A DNA stretch of 64,000 nucleotides from Cyanophora paradoxa (taxonomy: Eukaryota; Glaucocystophyceae; Cyanophorales; Cyanophoraceae). Below are positions 20,057 to 29,663 of this stretch, one piece after another; positions within the stretch are counted from its first letter, which is position 1; every line of letters starts with the position of its first letter. Location: NCBI GenBank assembly GCA_004431415.1, contig QPMI01000477.1:372001-436000 (forward strand), in the 5' to 3' direction. A model generated the notes under the pieces. That model searched no databases and was not told where the DNA came from. It was given only the letters and a program-made list of their open reading frames with translations. A program made the translations under genes and the position numbers.

Positions 20057-21152
20057 TCACCAGGACCAGAAGCGGAGCTGCATCTCGGTGGACTCCTCCG
20101 CCACCGTCTCGAGGAGTGTGCGTGCGGGGCGGCCGTCGCCGCAGCCGTCCCCGTCGCCGTCGTCGCCGTCCGGGCCCGGGCCGCGCCCGCCGGGCCGCCC
20201 GAGCCGCGGCCCGGGCGGTCGCTCAGGAGGCGGCGGGCGCGCTGGCGGGGGGGGAAGACGGCCCGCGCGGGGGCCGAGCCCGAGAGGAAGGCGCCGACGG
20301 GCTCCAGGGCGAGGGCCCGCGCGACCGCGAAGTCGGCGCGGGCGCGCCCGAAGAGCGTGATCGCCGCGCCGCTCTTGATGGCGGCTGCGCCCAGGACAGC
20401 CCAGAAGGCGTTGGCGGCCGGCTGGGAGAGGGCCGCGCTGGCAGCGAAGGCGGGCACGCCGGCTGCGCGCGCGCGCGCGCGGATCAGATCGCGCGATCGA
20501 ATTCTAGGACGGGACGAAGCGTCGCCGCACCGGCCAGGATGAGCTTGGCGAGAGCGGTCAGGGCGAACCGGAGGGTGGCGCAGAGCACGGCGGCGAATCC
20601 GACGGCCTCGCCGTTGAAGAACCAGCGGCCGCCAACGAACTGCATGAGCCGGCCGTCCCGGAACTGGATCCGGACCTCCCGGCCGGCCTCGCCGACGGGA
20701 ATGTGGCCGAGCGGGGAGAACTCAGGCGCTGCGGCGGCGGCCGCTGCGAGGGCGCCTTCGGCCTCCGCCGCCTCGTCGGCAGCGGCGTCGTCAGCCTCGG
20801 TCTGGTTGCTCGGAATGCCGGCGGTCACGGCGATGACCTGAGGGCACCGAACGAACGGCCGCGATGCTGCACGCGGTTCTGACAGCTTGCTGACGGGCCG
20901 GCGCCGAGCCATTGCGGCATTTTCTTTCTCTCCGATGTAGAACTTCCGCCGCGGCTGCGTAGTCGCCGCCGGCGCGGCGTGCGCCGGTCGCAGCCGCCGC
21001 CGGCCGATTGGTTCCGGCGGCACCAGAGAGCTCGGCAGCGCCGCGCGGCCTGCCGCCGGCAAGGAAGAGATGAAAGTCAGAATGCGGTCACTCATCTTTC
21101 TGGCTTTGCAGCTGCTGAACCTGCCCCGCGCCAATGATGTCAGAAGTTGCAA
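20057..21152 (-). CDS. Unknown membrane protein, three exons
   Basis: I do not recognise it. Exon 1 (from Met 21152, or from the internal Met of KMSDRILTFISS near 21095) has a basic leader of the kind used for organelle targeting, an acidic Ala-rich linker (NQTEADDAAADEAAEAEG), a strand-rich patch (EVRIQFRDGRLMQFVGGRWF) and then a hydrophobic helix (LTALAKLILAGAA). Exon 2 (about 20457-20270) reads ALSQPAANAFWAVLGAAAIK and ADFAVARALALEPVGAFLSG, again membrane-like. The last exon ends LLETVAEESTEMQLRFWSW at 20057. The leader hints at a mitochondrial or plastid membrane protein; this is inference. Confidence 0.55.
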
Positions 21153-21649
21153 GACGAGCGGTCTTTAGAGGGCGGCGCGCGGCGCTCAGCGGCAGGCGCG
21201 GAAACTAGCGGGGAGCGATGCTCTGCGCCTACTTCGACGCACCGCGCGGTCCTGGGCCCTTGGCCGCTCGGTTGTCAATGATGCCACCCCGCTTATGTAC
21301 CCCACAGAGCGCCGCGGCAATCGTACCCCGGCCCCGCTAAGCGGTGAGCTTTGAGCGCCCGGCCCGGCGGCCGCCATCGCCAATATTCAATGGGTGCACT
21401 GCGGCATGCGCGCAGTCAGATTTCTGAATTGTCTCTCACACGTGCACAAGGGACAACGCGCCCTAGGCCTTAGCGCACACGCGTACGCATGCGCCCTAGC
21501 TAAGGCCTTGGCGCACGGCTCCGCTGCTATAGCTAGCTAAAAACGACTCGAAGTCGGCGCTTTCGATCGCTATACGAAAACGGGTGCGAGATGCAGTTTC
21601 CATTTAGACATGTACAGCTACCTAAGATCTAGAGAACGATGCTGCTCCA
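21153..21649. other. Intergenic
   Basis: No gene supported. It includes repeated GCGCCCTAG/GCGCAC blocks near 21459-21520 and a CTATAGCTAGCTA palindrome. Confidence 0.45.
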
Positions 21650-21798
21650 ACGATGCTATGCTAGAGCGCCCGGTGCGGGCACTGCGTGCGCCAACGAAAG
21701 GAAAGCTCGACCACACAATGCGTACTAAATCTAAAGAGACTGCGAAGAGCGTTCAAAGCGGGGGCAGCGATTGCGAAAGACAGTTCGCCGCGCCGCGC

Positions 21799-24700
21799 TC
21801 AAAGCCTGTCTAGACTCGCGAGGGAAGACCACGGGAGGGAAGGGAAGAGGGGGGGGCGGGGGCGGGCGGCGCTCAGGCGCCGGCGGCGGCGAGGGCGGCG
21901 GCGACGCCGGCGCGGGGCGCGGGAGGGCGGCGAGGAGGCCGCGCAGGGCGACCAGCTCCGCCTCCGCCGCCGACTGCTCCCGCCGCGCCCCCGCCAGCGC
22001 CTCCCGCGCCGCCCCTCCGCCTCCTCGGCCGCCGCGCGGGCGGCGCGCAGGGCGGGCAGGGCCGCCGCCGCCGCCTCCCGCCGCGCCGCCGCCGCGACGG
22101 CCGCCGAGGAGAAAAGGCCGGGCAGGGCGGACAGGAGCTCGTCGCGGATGGCGGTGCAGGGCCCGCGGAGGGCCTCGGCGAGGGCGGCGCCGTCCACCAC
22201 GTGTCCCGCGACGTCGACGACCTCTGCCACGTCGCGGAGGCGCTGAGCCGCCTGCAGCTGCAGCGCCGGCCGCGTCCGCTCCTCGTGGCGCACGCGCGTC
22301 TCCTGCAGGGCCGGTTAGCGGCGAGAGGGGGGGCGCACGGAGCGCGGAGGGCGGCGTGAGCGCCGCACCGTGCGCGTGGTCTGCTCCTCCTGCAGGACCT
22401 GGACGGTCTCGACGACGGTGCGCTCGACGGGGACGGCGATCATGCCGGGGCCCGGCGCGCCGGCGCCGCCCTCGCCGCCGGACAGGGCGTCGGTGACGGC
22501 GCCGAGGCCGGCGAGGAAGGGGACGGCGGGCGGGAAGAGGAAGCCGGCGATGGGCGCGAGGACGGCGAAGGGGTTGAAGCCGCCGCCGCCGCGCGGCTGC
22601 GGCGCCGGCACGTGCTCCACGCCCATCACGCGGCGCTCGCGCTGCTCCTCGCCGATGTGGAACACTGCGGGGCGCGATCAGATCAGATCGGATCGGATCG
22701 GATCAGATCAGATCTGAGGGGCCGGGCGCCGCGTACCCGTGTGCGGGACCTCCTCCTGGTACGGGACGGGTACGAGGTAGGTCTCGGTGGTGGGGACGGC
22801 CGCCATGTAGTCCTCGGGACGCTGCACGACCTGCAGCTCCTGCCGCGCCGCCGGGCGCACGGCGGCAGCGCCGGGCACGGGCTGCAGGTCCCGGGCACGC
22901 CCGGCGAGCCAGCGGCGCGCCTCCGCCTCCGCGGCGCGCCCGACGGCCTCCTCGGCGGCCTTCGCCGCGGCCTCCGCGGCCTCGCGCGAAAGCAGCTCCA
23001 GCGAAGCCTCCGCGGAGGAGCCGGCAAGCTTTGCGAAGCGCGCGGCGGCGTTGCCGGCGAGCCGGGCCATGGCGCCCCTCAGGAAGCCCGAGGCGGCCTC
23101 GGCGGCGGCGCGGGCCGCGCGGGCCGCCTCGTCCTCCGAGGGCGGGGCCTGCCCCGGGCGCTCGGCGCGGTCGCGGAGGGCCCGAGAAGCGCGTCGACGG
23201 CCGCCTTCGCCGCGTCGAAGTCGGCGACGGTCTCCGCGCTGCCGAAGGCCCCGCGAGGAGCGCCGCGCGGGCGGCGAGCGCCTGCGCCGCGTCGCGGTGG
23301 CCGGCCAGCATCGCGCGGACGGCCTCGGTGGCCGCCTCCACGTGGACCTGGAGCGGGCCCGCGAGCTCCGGGTGGCGCGCCGCCTCCTCGAGCGCCCGAA
23401 GAACGTTCCACCCCAGAAGCTCCGCCCGGCCGCCGCCGCCGGGGACGGGACGGCGGCGGCGGTGGCCTCGGCCTCGCGGCCTGCGGGCGTGCAGGCGTCA
23501 GCCGGCGCCGCGGAGGGCGCGGCGGGGGCGCTCACCGCGCGCGACGGCCAGGGCCCGCTCCTTCTCGCCGGCGGCCGCCTCCGCCGCCGCCGCCTCGCCC
23601 GAGACCGCGTCGAAGAGCGCCTTCACGCCCTGCGCCGCCCGCGTCGGTCGGGGCGCAGGGGCGCCGCGCGCCGAGCCGCGCGCACCTCGGCGAGGGGCGC
23701 GAGGCCGGAGCGGAGGCGGCCGGCGGCGGCGTCGACGAGGAGCGCGCGGTTCTGCACCACCGTCGCCACCAGCCGCGCCTCCAGCGCCGGCAGGCCGCTC
23801 TGCGCCGCCCCGCAAGTCGGCCGCGCCGCCCGAGAACGAAAACCGAGGCCGAACCTCCATCAAAATGTGCTCGGCATAGGCGCGCAGCTCCGGCGCCTGG
23901 GTCTGCGCCCACTGCTCGCCGAACCGATCCGCAAACAGCTCGTCCTTCTCGTTGGCAGTCGCCTCGCCGGCGAGGAAGCGGCGGGCGAGCAGCGCCTTGC
24001 GCCCCGCCACGCACACCACCGCCCCCTCCGGCACCTCCACCTGCCCCCCGTCAGCCCCGCCCCGAACATGCGGCCCGGGCCCCCGGCGCCCCGCACCCCG
24101 GTCTCCGTGCGCAGCATCCGCACGACGCGCGCCGGCACGTCCGCCGGCTTGAGACCCCCCTCCTCCGCAGGGCGGTACTGGTCGATCTGCGCCCGCCGCG
24201 TGAGGCGGCGCCGCGGGCGCCGCGGGCGGGCCCCGCGCGCCTTGTTTACGACGACGACGATGCGGTCCGTGAGGTCGGGCCGCTCGCGCAGCAGATCCCC
24301 GAGCCTCCTGAACGCCTCCGCGTTGGCCAGGTCGGTGTACGAGAGCACGAACACCACGAAGTCGCTCCGCGCCCCCGCCCCCGCCGTCTCCCGCGCCAGG
24401 TGCCCCGCCCCGGCCTCCCCGACGCCTGCCGGCCCGCCCCGCGTCAGCAACGCCCGCCGAGCGCGCGGCCGCCGACCGCCCGCACCGGCGCAGTCGAGGA
24501 GCCGGAATCGCACGCCGGGCACCGCGGCGCTGCCCCGCGCCGCGAAGCCGATGCTCGCCTCCACGCGCAGCTCCATCTCTGCAGCCGGCGTCACGCCCGG
24601 GCCAAGCGGTGCCCCGAACGGCGCCCCGGCACGCGCACCGCGCATCTCCCTCGCCTTGGCGCCAGTTCGATCCTCGCGGGCATCCTCCGACATCTTCTTG

Positions 24701-25160
24701 AGACGCTTGTAGATCGGCCCGTCGCCCCTCTCGAGCTCGACGCGGGTCCCGCCTTGCAGGCCAGTCAGGACGGGCGGTCCCGCCCGCTCGACATGCTCCA
24801 CCGCCGTCGGAACCGCCGACTCCGACTGCGGCACCCTGCGAGCCTCGCGTTAGGCCTGGATCCCATGGCCCCTGGCGGCCCGAGAGCGCGGGCGTACGCG
24901 GGCAGAACGACGGAGCCGACGAAGGCGTTGCAGAGAGTCGACTTGCCGACGTTCGTCGCGCCCAGGAGGATGACCATCGCGAGGAGCAGCTCGCACGCAG
25001 CCTGCAGAGCAGGAACGTGCACGACCAGGGCACCGGCCAGTGCAGTCTTCGCGGCCGCCGCGAGCGGCCCGTTGCAGAGAAGCTCGACGCGCTTCCGACC
25101 GCCGCGCGGACCAAGCCAGGCCTTCACGGGGGCCACGACCTCCTCTGCGCAGCCTGTCAT
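21799..25160 (-). CDS. Dynamin-like GTPase fused to VPV-type (alveolin/epiplastin-like) repeats, left-arm copy
   Basis: Dynamin-family GTPases oligomerise on and reshape membranes. Met 25160 starts MTGCAEEVVAPVKAWLG. G1 is LLGATNVGKST, G2 probably the Thr of SAVPTAVEHVE, G3 DCAG followed by GVGEAGAGHLARETAG, then FVVFVLSYTDLANAEAFRRL, and G4 NKID formed across a GC-AG intron (VVVVNK|IDQYRPAEEG, about 24242-24190). A helical middle part follows (AVVCVAGRKALLARRFLAGE, ALEARLVATVVQNRALLLDA) to about 22900. The tail has ETYLVPVPYQEEVPHT (about 22780), a hydrophobic stretch (FNPFAVLAPIAGFLFPPAVP, about 22590), VPVERTVVETVQVLQEEQTT (about 22440-22380) and a final helical Ala-rich part with GHVVDGAALAEALRG. 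A one-base difference near 22015 breaks the frame relative to the other copy. The tail is longer and more hydrophobic than its twin's. GTPase part confident; repeat homology is by character. Confidence 0.75.
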
Positions 25161-25907
25161 CCAGCGCGCAACAACAACGCGAGCAGCGCTACAAGAAGCG
25201 CACCAAGAGTCCGATTGTCCGCCATCTTGACTGCTAGATTGAAAGGGAGGGCATCAGACGCGGGCGGGCTGACCGCGCAAGCCGCGGGCGACGAACCGGA
25301 TCAAAAAGGCGCGAGTTCGGGCTGTGCGTATGCTGTGAGCGCTGTGCTACGCTGCGGCTGAAACGCAGACGCCTGGTCGAGGCGAAATGAGCTAGCTGGC
25401 CTTGCTCAAGAATGAGCTTTGTGAGGCGCGGAAGGAGCAAAAGAGCGCATGGAAGTTCGCGTGACATGGTCAGGGAACCAGGTCAGGTCGCCGGGTCGTT
25501 CGAACTCGAGGTTGCTTGACTCAGGCGATGTGTGTCTACGGTACCCCTCCAGGTCATGCAACCTCGAGTTCGAACGACCCGGCGACCTGACCTGGTTCCC
25601 TGACCATGTCACGCGAACTTCCATGCGCTCTTTTGCTCCTTCCGCGCCTCACAAAGCTCATTCTTGAGCAAGGCCAGCTAGCTCATTTCGCCTCGACCAG
25701 GCGTCTGCGTTTCAGCCGCAGCGTAGCACAGCGCTCACAGCATACGCACAGCCCGAACTCGCGCCTTTTTGATCCGGTTCGTCGCCCGCGGCTGGTCAGC
25801 CCGCCCGCGTCTGATTCCCTCCCTTTCAATCTAGCAGTCAAGATGGCGGACAACCGGACTCTTGGTGTGCTTCTTTTAGCGCTGCTCGCGTTGTTGTTGC
25901 GCGCTAG
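25161..25907. promoter_or_regulatory. Bidirectional intergenic core of the palindrome
   Basis: The 747 bases between the two start codons are nearly self-complementary, so both GTPase genes have practically the same upstream sequence. The small open frames here are mirror images of each other and are not believed to be genes. Stem ends GACCTGACCTGGTTCCCTGA border a spacer of about 40 bases. Confidence 0.65.
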
Positions 25908-28900
25908 ATGACAGGCTGCGCAGAGGAGGTCGTGGCCCCCGTGAAGGACTGGCTTGGTCCGCGCGGCGGCCGGAAGCGCGTCGAGCTTCTCTGCAACGGG
26001 CCGCTCGCGGCGGCCGCGAAGACTGCACTGGCCGGTGCCCTGGTCGTGCACGTTCCTGCTCTGCAGGCTGCGTGCGAGCTGCTCCTCGCGATGGTCATCC
26101 TCCTGGGCGCGACGAACGTCGGCAAGTCGACCCTCTGCAACGCCTTCGTCGGCTCCGTCGTTCTGCCCGCGTACGCCCGCGCTCTCGGGCCGCCAGGGGC
26201 CATGGGATCCAGGCCTAAGTTGCCGCCTAACGCGAGGCTCGCAGGGTGCCGCAGTCGGAGTCGGCGGTTCCGACGGCGGTGGAGCATGTCGAGCGGGCGG
26301 GACCGCCCGTCCTGACTGGCCTGCAAGGCGGGACCCGCGTCGAGCTCGAGAGGGGCGACGGGCCGATCTACAAGCGTCTCAAGAAGATGTCGGAGGATGC
26401 CCGCGAGGATCGAACTGGCGCCAAGGCGAGGGAGATGCGCGGTGCGCGTGCCGGGGCGCCGTTCGGGGCACCGCTTGGCCCGGGCGTGACGCCGGCTGCA
26501 GAGATGGAGCTGCGCGTGGAGGCGAGCATCGGCTTCGCGGCGCGGGGCAGCGCCGCGGTGCCCGGCGTGCGATTCCGGCTCCTCGACTGCGCCGGTGCGG
26601 GCGGTCGGCGGCCGCGCGCTCGGCGGGCGTTGCTGACGCGGGGCGGGCCGGCAGGCGTCGGGAGGCCGGGCGGGGCACCTGGCGCGGGAGACGGCGGGGG
26701 CGGGGGCGCGGAGCGACTTCGTGGTGTTCGTGCTCTCGTACACGGACCTGGCGAACGCGGAGGCGTTCAGGAGGCTCGGGGATCTGCTGCGCGAGCGGCC
26801 CGACCTCACGGACCGCATCGTCGTCGTCGTAAACAAGGCGCGCGGGGCCCGCCCGCGGCGCCCGCGGCGCCGCCTCACGCGGCTGCCGCAGATCGACCAG
26901 CACCGCCCGGCGGAGGAGGGGGCTCTCAAGCCGGCGGACGTGCCGGCGCGCGTCGTGCGGATGCTGCGCACGGAGACCGGGGTGCGGGGCGCCGGGGGCC
27001 CGGGCCGCATGTTTGGGGCGGGGCTGACGGGCGGCAGGTGGAGGTGCCGGAGGGGGCGGTGGTGTGCGTGGCGGGGCGCAAGGCGCTGCTCGCCCGCCGC
27101 TTCCTCGCCGGCGAGGCGACTGCCGATGAGAAGGACGAGCTGTTCCGCAAGAAATTCGGCTTCCAGTGGCAGACCCTCGATGCCGCGAACCTTCGCGACT
27201 ACGCCGAGCAGGCTGTCGATGAGGTTCTGCCTCCACTTGCGTTCTCGGGCGGCGCGGCTGACGTGCGGGGCGGCGCAGAGCGGCCTGCCGGCGCTGGAGG
27301 CGCGTCTCGTGGCGACGGTGGTGCAGAACCGGGCCCTCCTCCTCGACGCCGCCGCCGGCCGCCTGCGCTCGGGCCTCACGCCCCTCGCCGAGGTGCGCGC
27401 GGCCCGGCGCGCGGCGCCCTTCCGCCCTCGACCGACGCCGGCGGCGCAGGGCGTGAAGGCGCTCTTCGATGCGGTCTCGGCGAGGCGGAGGCGGCGGAGG
27501 CGGCCGCCGGCGAGAAGGAGCGGGCCCTGGCCGTCGTGCGCGGTGAGCGCGCCCCGCCGCGCCCTCCGCGGCTCCGGCTGACGTCTGCACGCCCGCAGGC
27601 CGCGAGGCCGAGGCCACCGGCGCCGCCTCCGCCGCCGGGGACGCCGGGCGGCCGGGCGGCGGCGCTGCTTGGCTGGGAGCTGGTCCAGTCCCTCGGCCAG
27701 GCCGCCCGCCACGTCGACCTCGTCGGGCCGCTCCGGCAGCACGCGGCCGCCATCGCCGACGCGGCCGGGGCGCTCCTGTCCGGCGTGCCGGCCCAGCGCC
27801 GGAACGCCCGCTCGGCGCTGCTGGCGGCCCCCTTCGGTAGCGCGGAGGTCGTCGCCGACTTCGACGCGGCGGAGGCGGCGGTTGACTCGCAGCTCGACGA
27901 GCTCCGCGCGCGCGCCGAGACGCCGGGCCGCCCGGCGCCCACCGCCGACGAGGCCGAGCGCGCCGCCCGCGCGGCCGGCGAGGCGGCCGCCCGCTTCGCG
28001 CAGGGCGCCGCGGCCCGGCTCCTCTGCCGGGCCTCGGCCCGCCTCGGCGACCTCCTCGGCTCCTCGGCCCGCGCGGCTCTTCTGAAAGACGTACCCCACG
28101 TGGCAGAGGCCGCGGCGGCGGCCGTGACCGCCGCCGCGGCGCGCGCGGCAGAGGCCAACGCGCGGCGCTGGCTGGCCGAGCGCGGCGTTGCGCCTGCGTC
28201 GGGCGCGGGGGCGGTGCGCGCGACGTCGCGCCAGGAGACGGTCGTCGTGCAGCGCCCCGAGACCGTACCCGTCCCGCACCACGAGGAGATCACCGAGGAA
28301 GTGCCCGTCGTCCACGAGGAGCAGGTCCAAGTCGTCGGTGCGCCCTCAGCTTGGCGTTCCGATGCTCTGAGCCGGGCAAGGCTAGACGCTCACGCGCTCG
28401 CTCGGCGGCCGCGCCGCGCGCAGAGCAGCGGGCGACGATCGTCAAGCAGAAGGTCCAGGAGCAGGAGCCCATCGTCGAAGGCCGCTGCTTCGTGGGTGCG
28501 CGGAGCCTGCGCGCACAAAGCGCACTTGCGCGTCGCTCGACGCCCGCCCGTACGCAGTGGGCGGCCGGCGCTTCGGGCTCTTCGGCCCCAAGCCCAAGGA
28601 GTGGCGCAACGTGGTCGTGGGGTACCGCACCGTCGAGCGCGAGATCGACGTACCCACGGTCGAGAACGTCACGGTGACGAAGACGGTGCGGTACCCCGCT
28701 AAGCTGTCCCCCTTGGCCGGCCCTAAGCCACCCGCGCCGCAGGTGCCGCGCGTGCGGACGGAGGAGCGGACGCGGACGGTTGTGGTGGTGCGCGAGGAGC
28801 AGCGGATGCGCGACGCGGCGGAGACGGCGACGGTCGAGGGCCACGTCGTGGACGGCGCGGCGCTTGCGGCCGCCATGCGGCCCTCGATCCAGGCCGTCTG

Positions 28901-29315
28901 CGACGCCATCCTCGCCGAGGCCTCCGACCTCTTCTCGTCGGCGGCCGTCGCGGCGGCTGCGCGGCGCGAGGCGGCGGCGGCGGCCCTGCCCGCCTGCGCG
29001 CCGCCCGCGCGGCGGCGGAGGGGCGGAGGGGCGGCGCGGGAGGCGCTGGCGGGGGCGCGGCGGGAGCAGTCGGCGGCGGAGGCGGAGCTGGTCGCCCTGC
29101 GCGGCCTCCTCGCCGCCCTCCCGCGCCCCGCGCCGGCGTCGCCGCCGCCCTCGCCGCCGCCGGCGCCTGAGCGCCGCCCGCCCCCGCCCTCCCCTCTTCC
29201 CTTCCCTCCCGTAGTCTTCCCTTGCGAGTCTAGACAGGCTTTGAGCGCGGCGCGGCGCGGCGGCCTCTTTCGCATCCGCCGCCCCCGCTTCGAACGCTCT
29301 TCGCAGTCTCTGTAG
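25908..29315 (+). CDS. Dynamin-like GTPase fused to VPV-type (alveolin/epiplastin-like) repeats, right-arm copy
   Basis: Twin of the left-arm gene. Met 25908 begins MTGCAEEVVAPVKDWLG. G1 GATNVGKST lies at residues 67-75. An intron at 26171-26244 joins to VPQSESAVPTAVEHVE; G3 is LLDCAG; G4 NKID spans the GC-AG intron 26838-26891. Middle helices read VVCVAGRKALLARRFLAGEA, LDAANLRDYAEQAVDEV, WELVQSLGQAARHVDLVGPL and ANARRWLAERGV. The repeat tail (about 28220-28760) has TVVVQRPETVPVPHHEEITE, EVPVVHEEQVQV, ATIVKQKVQEQEPIVEG, YRTVEREIDVPTVENVTVTK and VPRVRTEERTRTVVVVREEQ, then GHVVDGAALAAAM and an Ala-rich helical end. Two G runs near 26660-26680 are each one base shorter than in the left arm, breaking the frame just after G3. 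So this copy is either damaged or mis-sequenced. The right tail lacks the left copy's hydrophobic segment. Confidence 0.75.
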
Positions 29316-29663
29316 ATCTAAGATTGTGTGGTCGAGCCTTCTTTTCGTTGGCGCCCGCAGTGCCCGCACGTGCGCCGGGCGCTCTTCGCAGTCTCTTTGG
29401 ATGTAGGACGCATTGTGCGGTCTAGCTAGGAGTGTTTATATCGCATTCGCAATCGCAGGTCCGCTTTCTCAGCTGCAGCCTGCAGCAGCAGATTTATTAG
29501 GCTCTCGTGTGCCCCCGGGCCGAGTTAAATATAAATATCATCGAGGCCTAGGGGTCAATCATAATCATGCATTTTGAATTCGAGCCGAGCTCGTGCACAC
29601 TAAAGAAACATACAACTTTTTCGCATTTCTTTTCGATACGCACTGCAAACACATTTTCATGTC
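29316..29663. other. Intergenic, partly the outer end of the palindrome
   Basis: The motif GCGCTCTTCGCAGTCTCT recurs at about 29292 and 29379. The rest is AT-richer and probably 3' untranslated sequence of the next, minus-strand gene. Confidence 0.4.

Larger units (their letters stand above)
21650..29420. repeat. Large inverted repeat (two arms of about 3.85 kb, about 40-base spacer)
   Basis: Sequence left of about 25517 returns as its reverse complement right of about 25557 (symmetry axis near 25536). The innermost 300 bases are almost identical; known differences include a five-base gap (GCGCA in one arm near 25280 only) and single substitutions. The arms then diverge outward, most in the region encoding the C-terminal repeats, and similarity returns at both outer ends (GAGTCTAGACAGGCTTTGAG near 29227 and its mirror near 21815). 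Each arm carries one GTPase gene, start codons facing the centre. Confidence 0.9.

Noticed and set aside
25406-25911. Paired small open frames in the palindrome core
   Set aside because: Identical frames on both strands arise from the self-complementary sequence; no domain or splice context.
22612-28702. Very long open frames (about 400-870 codons) antisense to the GTPase genes in the palindrome
   Set aside because: They mirror the true frames, are Arg/Pro/Ala-rich without domains, and occur on both arms as expected for GC-rich antisense sequence.
21650-29420. Palindrome as a pure assembly artefact
   Set aside because: Arms differ by substitutions, gaps and whole coding segments, so they are two distinct loci; a false join at the centre still cannot be excluded without reads.
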